Positions 48,431 to 61,489 of a DNA stretch of 64,000 nt are shown one piece after another (the first letter of the stretch is position 1; the number at the start of each line of letters is the position of its first letter). The stretch is from Craterostigma plantagineum (taxonomy: Eukaryota > Streptophyta > Magnoliopsida > Lamiales > Linderniaceae), in NCBI GenBank assembly GCA_027422505.1, contig JAPQWV010001374.1, positions 28,947 to 92,946 on the forward strand, read 5' to 3'. The position numbers and the translations under genes were made by a program. Below the pieces are notes generated by a model, which made no database searches, was not told the origin of the DNA, and saw only the letters and a program-made list of their open reading frames with translations.

Positions 48431-50479
48431 AAATTCGATCATGTAATTCATCGGATCTGAGAGTTCTATTTTTTTTTTTGGAATGGCGAATATTCGAAAT
48501 GGATTTGTACGTATAATAATCTATTATTGAGACACAGTCACACAATGCAATGTACTTAAATATGATTTGCAAGTACGCCGTTGACATCTCATCAAATAGA
48601 AGAAATTCCAAAGCCATCAACATCAATTCACGTGGAGACCCTAATTTTGGTCGGCTGTTGTTTGATTACCTATCACATTTATTTAAAATAAATTTCCAAT
48701 CAGATTGATTATTTTAATCCAATTCTTATGAGTTGTAAAAACCATCCCTTTGTACAAAGTGATGAATAAGATTCGTCGATTAGAACTTTGTGTCCAAACA
48801 TGTAACGTTGTCATAAGATTCCAAATGCACATGAAAGTAACAGTGAAGGCGGTCCATGTTATGCCCACTATTGAAATATTAAATCAAATTAGACAACTGT
48901 TTAAATATTTAATTGGGTAAGGTTAGTAGTTGATTAAGATAAGCATTACGATTAAGCTTGTCGTATAAGATTATGGTCGACTTTCTTTTTCATGATGTGA
49001 TCGCATAATGTCGTATGTGACGACCCCACCATCGAATTTGGAAAATTCAAATAATAATTTGCAGGCCGCAATGTAAAAATTTAATTATTCATGTTTTCCG
49101 ATTATCTAATTACTATTGTAAATCATAAATGAGTTATGCTAATTATCAATCATGGAGCAAGACTTTTACACATAATCATGCTGAGACAAGAATAAATACA
49201 TTTCGCCCGTGAAAATAAATCATTTCAGACATGTATTTAATTCGACGACTGTTGATATAGACACATCATCACCTAATCAAATGAAATAGATAAACAAAAT
49301 AATACCAACATGTAACCAGTGTCTTCAGATCCAGAATTTGTCATTTATGGTGATAGTCAAATAAAAACAATTTTAATTCATAAACGAAATCGAGGTGATC
49401 TTTTAACAAATAACATGAAGTAACAAAATATTAAAAATTCCAATTCTATGAACATATTAGCGAAGCCAATGATTTGGAGAACAATTACAACCACATGCTT
49501 GAGCAAATCGATTTATAATATTACTATTTTCACTAAATAAAATATAATTTTGATGTGGTTGGGGTAAATGGTTGACCGTCCCTGCACCATTTATTATAGT
49601 GTCACAATCATAAATGTATTATTCAGCTTCTCACATTGCTATTCATCAAGTAATATATATCATTATCCTTGGTCAGAATTTCATAGTTTATAGAGAAACT
49701 CTCGTATCAAGATTGTTTTCTGATATCATATTCTTTTCATTTCCCAGAATCATATTTATACAATCATATTTTAGTTCATTTATATCCTTATATTTTTATT
49801 TTGAATGTAATATTGTTTCCTTGTAAGAGAGATCACACGCGTGCTCTGATTAGCGCCCATGCCTTGTGGTTTCTCGTTCCAATGCCATGCTTTGACTCTA
49901 TGCTAACCTTACTTCTTACTCTTAATAATTACAATGATGAGGACATTTCCTTAAATATTGAAAAGTAATAATAATAAAAATAATACACGAAGAACACGAA
50001 TGGGGTTCACCAATAATTAAAACTTTTAACTGTTGACTAGCTCTTATCCAAATTTGCACCTTCTCGCCACCCAAAATATCTCGAAGTCTACTACTTACAT
50101 ATTTGATGGGATTTCTCGTTTAAATAAAATTTCGAAAGTTAGAAAATTATTGAAGATAATAATATACCCGACGAATCTTGACAGGCGCTAACTCGAGTTC
50201 TGTTCAAATAGAACGAAATAAACTCGACCCATGTAATAATTATATAAAACACATCGCGGGATTTCATGTACTTTCATAGACCTTACCTAAATAAGTTTGT
50301 CGGGTTCACTTTTGCTTGTGAACACAATATTGTGTTCACTTTCTAAGACACGGCCTTTCACCTTCTCATCGGGCAAATATATATTTAGTATTCACATCTA
50401 TGTAACTATATTATATTGTGTAAAAGAAATTTGAAGTTAGGTGATGGAGATCATAAAGATCAACTGTAAATAATGCATT

Positions 50480-50502
50480 TTGTGTGTGTGTGTGTGTGTG
50501 TG
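50480..50502. repeat. (TG)n microsatellite
   Basis: An uninterrupted run of TG dinucleotides in intergenic DNA, with no linked gene. Confidence 0.85.
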
Positions 50503-51760
50503 GGTCTTACCATGTCTCGTCTCATTACAATTTCTTCGACGGTCCACATATGTGCAAAGTCTTTATCTCTATCACATTTGTCGTCACCTACGCCGTGTCC
50601 GTTTTCTCACATTTTCCGCTGCATTAAACTACAAAAAAACAACACAATTTTCTAGAGGCCATTAATTCCACGTAAATTCAGGATATCAAAGAACCCTCAA
50701 ATTTTTTCTAGCAATTTTCGAAGCTTATTTCTATGCCATGGTTTGACTTGAGGGTCAAAGCCTCGTAGAGACACAGATAGAAATAAAAGCTGGAGCGGCC
50801 AAGTGTGGTTATAGAATTCTAGTCCTTCAAAATTTGAGCTGTTTAAATAAATACTTACAATATTACTTAACTGAATGAAGACGGAGAAATAGGTGATATT
50901 ATTGCAACGCTGGACGGAAACTTGGTGATTTGTCTGATGGGGACCCAAATGGTCAAAGCTACAGATCATAATTTAAAGAAAACTTTATTTTTTCTTACAA
51001 TGCCAACAAGTTAATTTGTATTTATCACCTTCGTATTTGACTTCATCATGCATGAACGTGAAGATGAAGCCTAGTTGAATTAGGTTGTTGTAGGCATATA
51101 ATGACTTTCTTGGGTAATTATCTCAAGACTTCTCAATAATGTCTTCATTAATGATGTTGAGATTATTGTTTTGAGTCAGGAATTCTCCTATACGTGTCAT
51201 GTCTAATTGTTTTTTTCGGATATTACATAATATCATAGCATGATTGGTCTCACGAGGTTGTCATCTCGCCTTCATAGATTTAATAGTCCAGCTCAAAAAT
51301 TTAAATGAAGAGACAGATATCCCCATCAACGATGAGCTGAATTTAGGATGAAATTAATATATTAATTTAGGACAAGTTCGAGAATATTGTTAAAAGAATA
51401 ATTTGGTGGCACCAGAAATTGAGTTTGAATTTGTGTGCTCACCTCGAGCAATTTTTCATCATCCCACTTGCAATATTCCTACAAACAACATTCAAATTCG
51501 AACTATACGACCTTAATTAATAATTAAAAGTAATTAAATTAGAAAGAATCAATTCATAGGCTCGAGTAGTTAGAAGTCAAATATAAGCTCGCGCAGAAGG
51601 TCTTAAACAATTATAACTAGCTTGCTCAATTATGACTATGATTAGTTTAATTAACTATCTTATTATCTCAAACCCATGGTTCATTGACCTAACCCTAACG
51701 CAAACCATGCTTAGCTTAGCTCCATCGACATATACGCTCTACCCATCTTGACTTCACCAT

Positions 51761-51763
<3 letters not shown>

Positions 51764-51799
<36 letters not shown>
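51764..51799. repeat. (CT)n microsatellite in AHL leader
   Basis: An uninterrupted CT run about 170 bases before the AHL start codon, probably within the 5' untranslated region; a further CT cluster follows near 51888. Confidence 0.85.
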
Positions 51800-51805
<6 letters not shown>

Positions 51806-51971
51806 CGCCAGATACATCCTCCGAGAGAGAAGAAAGAACTTCACTTTTCTTAATTCTTGGTCACCAGAACCTAATCAATACTAGCTTCTCTCTCTCAACT
51901 TCTTAACCGAATTTAATCTCGTAACTTCGATTGTTGAAAGAGAATTAAAGCTCGAAAGGAAACGAAAAGCT

Positions 51972-52839
51972 ATGGACCAACTAGCTCACAACCGCCCTCT
52001 GCCGCCGCCGTTCCTCGCCAGAGACCTTCAGCTCCACCACCAATTTCACCAGTTCCAACCACACACGGCCGAAAACGCCACCACCGACGACGATCCGAAC
52101 CCCAACAGCAGCCTACTCCTCAAGTCCGAGCTAGAGCTGACGACCACCTCCGACAACACACCGCCGTCGAACCGCCGTCCACGAGGAAGGCCGGCGGGTT
52201 CCAAGAACAAGCCCAAGCCCCCAATCATAATCACAAGGGACAGCGCAAACTCCCTCCGCTCGCACGTAATGGAGATCTCGGCGGGCTGCGACGTCCACGA
52301 AGGCCTCTCTTCCTACGCCGCGAGGCGCCAGCGCGGCGTCTGCATCCTAAGCGCGACGGGGACGGTGGCGAACGTCACCCTGCGTCAGCCCACGTCTCCT
52401 AATTCGGTCGTTTCTCTCCACGGAAGGTTCGAGATTCTCTCTCTCTCAGGGAGCTTTCTTCCAGCTCCGGCGCCGGCGGCGGCTTCTGGTCTGACGGTTT
52501 ACCTCGCCGGAGGTCAGGGGCAAGTGGTGGGCGGCGCGGTGGTGGGTCCCTTGGTGGCTGCTGGGCCGGTGGTTGTAATGGCAGCGTCTTTTGGAAACGC
52601 GGCGTACGAAAGGCTGCCCTTGGAAGACGATGATATCACGGGCAGCGGCGGCGGGCACGTGGCCGGGCAGGAGGTGAACGGAATTGGTTCGAGCAGCGGC
52701 GATCAGCACAGTAGTGGTGATAATAATAATGGTAATAACGTTTTTTCATGCGATGCTTAACGGTGGTAATTTGAACCATCAGATGGCCGCCGGCGACGGT
52801 GGTGAGGGGTATTGGGGAGGTGTCAGGCAACCGTTTTGA
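51972..52839 (+). CDS. AHL: AT-hook motif nuclear-localised protein (AHL), clade A
   Basis: AHL proteins bind AT-rich DNA at the nuclear matrix and, as trimers, repress growth and flowering genes. A His/Gln/Pro-rich N-terminus is followed by a single type-I AT-hook ([16 protein letters not shown], about residues 57-72). The PPC (DUF296) domain (about 85-210) shows [29 protein letters not shown], the GRFEIL motif and [15 protein letters not shown], ending in [13 protein letters not shown]. One hook and no intron place it in clade A (AHL15-29). The frame closes early at 52760; removing one T from the run at 52741-52746 gives a tail ending [10 protein letters not shown] at 52839, which fits the family better. 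A minus-strand CDS starts 3.1 kb downstream. Confidence 0.9.
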
Positions 52840-53900
52840 TGATAACTAGGTCATTCATTGTGGTGTGTGACGAGCGTTGTTTAGGGTTATGTGAGAATTC
52901 TAGAGGGTTTCTTAGGTTATTTCCAGATGATATAAAAATGGTGGACGAATAATGAATTTCGATCGTATCGTATGGAATGGCGGTGATGGCTTGTGAGTGA
53001 AATAGTTGCTGTATTTTGTTTGTAAAACTCTTCCTTGTTTGATTAATTTTCTTCTTTCCATCAGTTTTAACTCCATGTTTTGAAATTTTGTCGTCGTTTT
53101 AGCTTGGAGGCTTCTCAATGGATAGCTTCATATATAGATTAATGTATGTGTACAGATTTTACTTCGATTCGAACTAGAGAAAAAGGAGCTAAGACTCTCG
53201 GCGTTCTCTTTCAGAAAACATCATAAAGTTGTCATTTTTAAGAAACCGATAATTTGTTGTTGAAAATCTGATGATTTGTGTTACAGTCATGTTCATTCAT
53301 CACCTTAAAGCTGAAGAAACCATAAGAGGTTTGAATTTAGGTTGTCTATTGTTGGCCAATTGGCTTCTTTCAAGTCTCCCATTTCTTTTTCAATTAAATT
53401 GAATTTGATGTACAGAAATATATATCTGGCTTTACATAAAATAACCCTTTTTTTCTGAACAACACATACACATCTACATCTTCTCCATTGATGGCTCTAA
53501 TCCGGCGACAATGTATGATCAGAAGAAGTTTCTCCGAATAATATTCAATGAAGACGATATCTTTTTATTAGCTACTACGCAATTCTTTGCAGTGAGTGAT
53601 AGACAAGACTAGGGTATGGGGTTTTAGTTTTTCTAATTTATTTGGGTTTGACTGCATAGATATTAGCACACACACATGACAATGAATATTATTGGGTTTT
53701 GGCTTGGGTGGGTTTACTACACGTGCACTGTTCTGAAATTGGCTGCACCTTTCCGAGGCACACAACAACAACTAACTCTCTTTCACATCCAAAAACATAA
53801 TAACAAGCGCAGAAAGATTATTACTACTACATACGCATGCATCAGACACAAGATCATGCCTTACCCCGCTTACATTTGTGTAGTAAAAAGTAGTAACTGA

Positions 53901-53940
<40 letters not shown>

Positions 53941-54551
53941 CCCACGAAGAGAAAGCTAAACTGAGAGACTTTGGCGATGGTGGGTTTTGTTTGTCATGTC
54001 TATGGTTCACTGCATCGAGACTTTCAGTTTGCCTTATCTAAACTAACCTTACCCTACCTGGACTTTAATACATTGGCGTGCAATAATAATTAATAGTAGA
54101 TTCAATCTCCCTATTCCTGTTCGGACATCTTGGCTCTTAAGCCTGTTTAGGTTGTTGAATAACAGCTAGGAAGAGAAAAATGTATTTCTATGGGATAAAG
54201 GGTCCCTTTTAAAGTTGCATTCAATGGGCTAAACCCAATTGCACGTTAGGCTAACTTGTTGGTCCTTGTGAGTTATGAGCCCAATCAACTATTTTGTCCT
54301 TAGTTTGGAATTTAAATTCATTCCAACAAAAAAGCTGTGCATGTGGACGTGGGCCCAATCCAAGATTCGTGCACTGAAGTTTGTCACCTCCGAATAGATT
54401 ACGCCTTAAAATCTAAGAAAACGTGATGCGTAGTAACTTAATCATTAATTTGTTCATCATCATCAACTCATAGATGTGTTTTCGTTTCAAGAATCACACT
54501 GTAATAGGAGCTTAACACGATACGAAAATGATCAAGAACATGGAAATGAGA
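52840..54551. other. 1.7-kb spacer between convergent genes
   Basis: 3' regions of the AHL (+) and BAHD (-) genes, with a (CT)n tract at 53905-53937 that has no gene attached. No further gene recognised. Confidence 0.6.
53905..53937. repeat. (CT)n microsatellite, intergenic
   Basis: A CT run followed by purine-rich sequence. It resembles the CT-rich leaders of other genes in the window, but no reading frame follows it. Confidence 0.8.
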
Positions 54552-55941
54552 TTAAATCTCCGCTAATCCACCGTAGAAGCGCTCAGCAAAAGCATTCATC
54601 TTCTTCTTCGGCAAAGACAAACCAATCTCCAAACCGCCCTCGAATTCCCCAGACTTGCAAAGCGAAATCGACCCATCTCCATCGATGGCCACTGCTTCAT
54701 ACTTCTTCGGCTTTCCCCACCCGAAATCAACGTCGTACAGATCGAATTTAGGCGAGCCCGCCACCCCAAACAAGCGTTTCCCGGCCAACCCTTGAAATTT
54801 GGCAAGCCAATCCTCACTGTCCCTCAAGAACTCGCCTTTCTTCACCACCTTGTTACTAATCACGTCGCCTATCAGCTGCGCCGCCGCGAAAAACCCATAT
54901 TCTCCGATCAGCTCCCCGTGGGTCGTTTCCACGAACGCCGCTCCGATTACGTTTCCGAAGTACTCCTCCGGCGCCGGCGGATCCAGGCGGGACCTAGCGT
55001 CCACTGCGAAGGCGAAGTGTTCTTCCTCGTCACCTGGGACTTGTTCTTCGGACGATGATTTCGCCAGGCATGTCCAAACGTAAGCTGTCGTGACCGTGAA
55101 AGAAGATAAGTGGGATAGGTTTGGTTTCTTCGATTGGATTGCGTTCTTGAGCTTTTTGATGTCCGTTTCTTGCAAAACATACGTTGCTCGGACTTTATCC
55201 TTGGGTGGAATCGAAGGTCTTGGCCCGTAGGTAAGTTTCTTTCCCATCTCCCAGTAATCGTTTCTCAGACATTTAGGATCTTTCACCAGCGATCTGTCGT
55301 AAATTGGAAGCCTCGCTAGAACCTCATCGTCGTCTTCGCCGAACTTTGCAACTCTGCTCCAAGCTTTGATGAAGCTGACCATGGAGCTAGCATCGCCGGC
55401 GACATGGTCGTTGTTTAATCCCAGGCATATCCCAGCACCTGGGAATAGCGTAATCTGCACTGCTAAGAGGGGGATTGTCTGGTAACCGGGTTCGGTTATC
55501 GGGTCGGGCAGATCCGGGAAGAAAGGGTAGAATTTATCGCAGTCTCTCTGGGAATTTCCTGTGAGGTAATTGAAGTATTCTTCTGAACCCTCTTCGCCGG
55601 AGTATTCTGCTGCAGTTACAGAAACAGAGTCGCCGGGTTTGTAGCGGATATGGGGCATGCCCGAATCGGGTCGGGTCGGGTAGTGCAAGTTTCCCGACAA
55701 CGGTAGATAGTGTTTTGAGAGTCTTGGAAAGTGAGTCTTCGAAGGTTGGGACGATGTTTTCGATGAACCGCGATTTAGAGCATGGGAACTTGTAGAAGAG
55801 AAGGCGTTGGATGGGGTGAAAGTGAAGCCATATCATGTCGAAGTATGTGAGGGTTAGGGTTTGTTCCGTCGACGTCGCAGCGTCGGCGAGCGGTGGTCCG
55901 ACGAGGCTGCGGTGGAGGACGGTGACGTCGGCGGCGGCCAT
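54552..55941 (-). CDS. BAHD acyltransferase, phenolic glucoside malonyltransferase-like
   Basis: BAHD enzymes transfer acyl groups from CoA thioesters, here probably malonyl or an aromatic acyl to a flavonoid or phenolic glycoside, in the cytosol. The intronless frame of about 463 codons starts at 55941. Visible are [20 protein letters not shown] near the N-terminus, the catalytic HXXXD motif as [11 protein letters not shown], the YFGNV motif and the structural DFGWG motif near the C-terminus. DFGWG plus YFGNV fits the anthocyanin and flavonoid malonyltransferase clade (BAHD clade I). One extra A in a four-base run (55713-55716) shifts frame just before [12 protein letters not shown]. Donor and acceptor cannot be fixed from sequence. 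Confidence 0.9.
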
Positions 55942-57359
55942 GGAATGGGAGTTCCTTTTTTGTGTTTTCGAGGCTTTTGGTAGTTTTGTACGTAGAGCCT
56001 CTCTTATTTTATGATATTTGAGTGGTTTGAGACTTTGAGTTCGTGCTTCTTTTTATTGGGTATAGTGGCTATCGGATAATTAAGGTTAATTGAAAATTTG
56101 TAACCTAGCTAGAGAGAGCGATATTATTCTTAATTTGGAAGAAATTATAAAAATCAACGTTTTCTTCTATAGGAATGATATTATTTCACGAAAACCAGTT
56201 ATATCTTTCAAACTCAATATATTTTTAAGTGACTCGGTCCACCAAAATGCCGTGTATAATGAGGAGGTTTTTTTCTGGAAAGTTTTGAATTGCCCTTTAA
56301 AAGTATGATTGCTTTGTTCGGAAAAAAATAATAAAAATAGCCCCATGCTTTGGACGAGATTCGCGACCACGTACAAGATGGCTGGAGTTTCTAGAAGCTT
56401 AAGATTATAATATTCTCGTAATTACAACGATAGTGACCGACATAATATAAAATGCTTATTGATTTTCGACTTTCTGTATTTGCAATGGTCGATTGGTCGT
56501 TATCTTGTTGTGGGGTTGAATTGAAACGAAGCCCAATTAAAGGAATAATTGTTTCATACTAAATATTTTCCAATATCAAGCCACGTAACGTGTGTGTAGA
56601 TCGACGATTTAACTAAAATCGGAGATGGGGTTTTCTATTCTTTTGCAGTAAAGATTTCTATGCATTGTAATAGTTATCTCAAAATTGAAATGTGAATTAT
56701 GACTATCAGCAAGTTCCGAAATGATGACATTCAAAGTACGGATTTTCCACACATATTTTCGTTGGATGGAAATAAAATTTTGTGTGGCTCGAATTTTCTG
56801 ACAATTGGGTTGCGTAGGTAGTATTTGTATCAAATTATTTATTGCATCGTCCATTTATTGCCGTCCATCATCTATTTCGTTGTCAAAAGGATCGACTTAT
56901 CGAGCAACGCTAGATACACGTCTTCCCAGCTCTCACATTAAAGGACAAACTCGTAAAATAAATATCATTCAATACATAGTATACATACGCTATATTATAT
57001 TACCTACGTAAAATAAAATTAGTTTGGCCCAAAAGGCCCACATAACCAAATGGCCCATTTACAGAAAGGCCATCGTTTATGTTATAACGAGATCGTAAGA
57101 GAAGCGACTAATAATAGCAGCTGTTTCTAAAAACGCACTATTTTACGAAGAAAGAGAAGTCCTAGAAAAGCTTCAACAAACTCACCTATAACGAAGATAC
57201 AACCTCAAAACAATCGAAGTCTAAGGACGACCCACCAAAATCCCCTCCTTTAATTTTCCCTCGCACCTCTAAAAACTGCAACTCATCATCACCATTACGC
57301 TCTACACAGCAAATGCGCAGTTTATCGCTTTCCCAAACTCTTCCACAAAGAAAACAAAA
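55942..57359. other. 1.4-kb divergent promoter region
   Basis: Shared upstream DNA of the BAHD gene (-) and the carboxylesterase (+). AT-rich, with no gene recognised. The two metabolic genes could share regulation, but nothing in the sequence shows this. Confidence 0.6.
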
Positions 57360-59030
57360 ATGTCCAATTCGATCCCTACGAACACGTATCCGTCTCCCTC
57401 AATGCCGACGGCTCACTCACTCGATACATAAAGCTCCCCACCACCGAAGCCACCGGCGAAAACCCTCAAGACCTCTCCGCCCACAGCGTCCTCAGCAAAG
57501 ACGTCACACTCAACGCCGGCAAGAAGACGTGGATGCGACTCTACCGGCCGGCGAAGCTTCCGTCGAACGACAGCGCCGTCGCGCGCCTGCCCATCATCAT
57601 GTACTTCCACGAGGGGGGATGGATACAGATGAGCGTCAAGGAGTTTATACACCACGACCGCAACAACAAGATCGCCTTCGAAGTCCCGGCGATCGTGGTC
57701 GCCGTCGAGTTCCGCCTCGCGCCGGAGCACCGCCTGCCGGCCCAGTACGAGGACGCCGTCGAGGCCGTGCAGTGGATCCGTTCTCAGCTCAGGGACGCCG
57801 CCAACGGCGACCGATGGATCAGAGATTTCGCAGACGCTTCGAGGTAATTGGTTTTCGTATGTATCTTTATATTCGCAATTACTTGATAAATATTCTATTC
57901 TTCTTGCACTTAAATTTATCGAATTTTTCAATATTACAATTGGCGATAGAAAAAAAAAGCTTATATTTTTCTAATCCCGAAATTTTAGGAGGGCGAGTAG
58001 CATTACATTGGACAACGAATTTAGGCAATTTATCAACAGTATACGTTTTCCACGCTCTATGCGTTGTATGCTCGGAATATAATTATATTTATGTTACTTC
58101 TAATTTATAATGATTAACATTTAAAATATAATTTTTAACTAAAATGTGTAGGGATATAAGTAAATAAATAAAAATTTAAAAATAATATAAAAATTATTAA
58201 AGTAATTAATTAACAAAGAGATGACTAAACTATAAACAAGTGGCAGACCAAATGTGGCAGTTTATAGACACCCCACACCCTTATAATAGAATAGATTATA
58301 GGCTGAAACCCTTTTATTTTGCTCAAATTTTAGGATTCCAACATATAATTTTAGGCTTCCAACAAATTTACGGGTTGCACTATATGGACAAGAACTTTTA
58401 GCATTAAACAGTTTTGAGATAAAATCAAGGATTCCAGCATATAATGTCCGCAAATTACTTAAATTCGGAAGTTATCGCCTGCATAACACCAATCCTTAAA
58501 TTCTCCATCCCTCTATAATTTCTCTACCCTTAAACTATTATGATTACAGGTGCTATCTCTTTGGGAGCAGCTGTGGCGCGAACATAGCCTACAACACGGC
58601 CCTACGCATGAGCGAATCCGAGCTCTACCCTCTAAAGATTGCAGGGACCATACTGAACCAGCCATTCTTCGGAGCCAAGGCTCGAACCAAGAGCGAGCTA
58701 AGGCTAGCCACCGACCAATACTTCCCTTTGCCCGTCCAAGACATGCTTTGGGAGCTAGCCTTGCCTGCGGGCACTGACCGTGATCACCGTTACAGCAACC
58801 CATTCGTGGACAAGAACTCGAGGGACAAAGTCAAGAACCTAGGAAGGTGTCTTGTCATAGGGTTTGGGGGAGACCCTTTGATCGATAGGCAGCAAGATTT
58901 CGTTCAGATGCTTCTTCAGCAAGGCGTGCTCGTCGAGGCCAAGTTCGACGACGTGGGGTTTCACTGCATCGATATGATCGATATGAGGAGGGCCATGGCC
59001 ATACGTAATTTCATCAAGGAGTTTGTTTGA
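57360..59030 (+). CDS. CXE: Plant carboxylesterase (CXE, alpha/beta hydrolase), 2 exons
   Basis: A CXE-family serine hydrolase (related to HSR203J, GID1 and hydroxyisoflavanone dehydratase) of unknown substrate. Exon 1 is 57360-57843 and exon 2 58550-59030. A start at 57360 (MSN) followed by a one-base gap near 57366-57369 gives DPYEHVSVSLNADGSLTR, matching the usual N-terminus. Further motifs are IMYFHEGGW (oxyanion hole), EFRLAPEHRLPAQYED, the nucleophile box FGSSCGAN, and the Asp and His regions FGGDPLIDRQ and VGFHCIDM. The oxyanion motif is HEGG instead of the near-universal HGGG. The 706-base intron holds a Helitron. Length about 322 residues is normal. GID1 is unlikely given the catalytic His and the short N-terminus. 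Confidence 0.88.
58036..58295 (-). mobile_element. Small Helitron in carboxylesterase intron
   Basis: On the minus strand it begins TCTATTCTATTATAAGGG after an A and ends CTGT before a T, with a hairpin (ACGC, ATAGA loop, GCGT) shortly before the end. Size (260 bp), start and hairpin match the element at 15211-15474. It has no coding capacity. Confidence 0.55.
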
Positions 59031-61315
59031 TTTTATCTCATGATTTTCCATCTTGATTCCAATCGTATAATGGTTCGTAAGAGAGAAGGCCGTTATGGTA
59101 GTTGGGAAACATAGATTTTGGTCATCCGAATTTAGGTTTTTTCTGCCATGCATGTTAGAGAGAAGAGCGTCATGTAGTTCCTTGGTTTGTGATCAATAAT
59201 TAAAATTCTGCTATGTTTATCAGTCGATATAATGTATGTTTTCTTCGTAGTGTAAAGTGATACAGTTTATTTATCTATTATACAACATGTATGTTGGGCT
59301 TATCCCCGACAAGCAGTTGTTATGCAGATAATCGAACGCGAACTCGGACTTATGAATATAAGTACGAAATTTACAATTCAATGAGCTTTCTGACCGTTCT
59401 TAGTACGGACGTTGTTTCGACTGGTCTCTTCGATGGATTTCTGATTTCTCTGAGAACATAGCGTCGACTTATTACAATTCAAAGAGAAATATCTCATGTA
59501 TTATTTTTGTTGTACGGAATATTCTTAGCATAAGGTTTAATTCATCGCAACATTGTTGGTGTGTGTGGTTGGAAAATAATTCAGCTCAATGAATACTAAT
59601 GGAATAAAAAGGGACTAATCGATAATGTACTTCTTGAAGTGCAACATTGAATATGTCTGCATACTGTTTCGTAGTATATATCTATTACATGAAAGATAAC
59701 CTAGTGGCTCGAGTATTCTCAACATATTTTCTTAAGAAGTAAAACTACATCCATGGCCTAATTAATTTACAATAAACACTATACGTGAGTGTAACAAGAT
59801 AACACTCTCACCCAATTAATTCTAACTATTACAATTGGTCCCCCCACCAATTCCCATCAATAAGCAATATACGTGCCATTTATTGAAAACGTGAAAGGTC
59901 ATACGATAAATATGTAAACTTTGCATTAAAAAGTTTCACTTGGACCATAGTAAAGTTCACAAATTTGCCATCCATGTAATAACTTGCCGCCTCCACAGCC
60001 TAGCCAAGCAATAGCCCACACTAAAGATGGCTGAGTATACACAAGTAATACATCAATTATGTACATATATTTGTGCATCAATGCCATTCTCTTTTGTTGG
60101 ATGTTTACTGTTTTTTTCTAGCTGTAATAATTTTCTTCATTATGGGAATTTTTCCTATGTAAGGATCGTGTATATAGCCTTCCTTATTATAGGAAATGTG
60201 CATCTTTTTGTAGAGGGTGGTGCATGTGATTGTACCTCAAGTCCAAGTTTTAATCTATCCATCCTTAGAAATAACATGTAACAACAAATATCAATATATT
60301 ATGGGCCACTATTGTAAGATTGCTTAGTAAACATCTGGCCGTGGCAATATAATTTTTTTTTCTTATTAATAACCAGATTGTTATGTCCCATTTAGAGATA
60401 ACAAAAAAAAATATGCATTAGAAGTAGAATTACAGGATATTATGTGCACGCATCGGCATTAATATAACATCTAATTGAAAAAGAGTGATATATATGGCCC
60501 CTACTTAACCATAATGCCGTAAATAAACTTGTAAAACTATTCCTGAATAACGCGGATAACTGATAATATACATTTATAATATCAATAAAAACGTCTTACA
60601 TCTTTGTCTTAATTTACATTAAACATGTCATTTCAACGAGAAAGGCGAATCCCATATTAGCCATATTAGATTGATATGGGGACATATTTATATCATCGAT
60701 GTGACGCGATGGTGATTTGTCACCTTTGCATCTCAGCTCTCAGTGGGCACCAATTCGATCATGATATGCGTCTGTAAATAACGATATATATATTTCAAAT
60801 TAAATTATTTTGACTTGCATGCCACAATTGATACGGAATCAAGTAATTTATTTCGTTGTCCGATGAAGAATAGGTGTTCTCTAAGGAAAGTAACGAGAAT
60901 ACGCTGTGTATGTATAATTATATAAAAACATTTGAATAACTAGAAATACCGGACGTGTTGGATATCATTCAGAGCACTAAATTTTTGAAATATAGAAGTT
61001 CTAGTTCTTTTGTTATTTAGAAAAAAAGGATTGAGGATGAGATTACAATGTGATCAGAATCTTTGATTTACTGACCCTTCGGACACATACGAGAAATGAA
61101 TGAAGATAAAATATTGCAATGAGCCTTTTACAACCCTCTGCACTGTAATAATCACCAAAACTTGCTAAAAGGGCAAAGTAAATAATTAGGAAATTTTAAA
61201 GAAATACGCATGGAGCAAACATTTTCTTGCAAAAGTAAAATCCAAAGCTGGGTTTTGTACTTCAATAGTTATAGTAAAGTGAACGAATTGTCAGTACCCT
61301 TCTTTCTTACATTAT
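59031..61315. other. 2.3-kb intergenic region
   Basis: 3' region of the carboxylesterase and upstream DNA of the MADS-box gene. AT-rich; the frames present are short and show no family motifs. Confidence 0.6.
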
Positions 61316-61339
61316 CACACACACACACACACACACACA
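61316..61339. repeat. (CA)n microsatellite upstream of MADS gene
   Basis: A CA run about 150 bases before the MADS-box start codon, likely promoter or leader. Confidence 0.85.
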
Positions 61340-61489
61340 ACCACCTTCATCTGACCTCTGACGACGCTCGCTACATTCTTATAAACTGCTTGTATAAACC
61401 ATCAGAAATATAAAATAAGTAGCAATAAATACAAGTGGTTTATGCATGGAAAAGAATTGTTGAAGTTGTGAAATAAAAAAAAAGAAGAA

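Larger units (their letters stand above)
47835..51763. other. 3.9-kb intergenic region
   Basis: AT-rich DNA with a (TG)n tract at 50480-50502 and a possible Helitron end near 48387. I find no protein-family signal on either strand; the frames present are short and have no conserved motifs. Confidence 0.6.
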
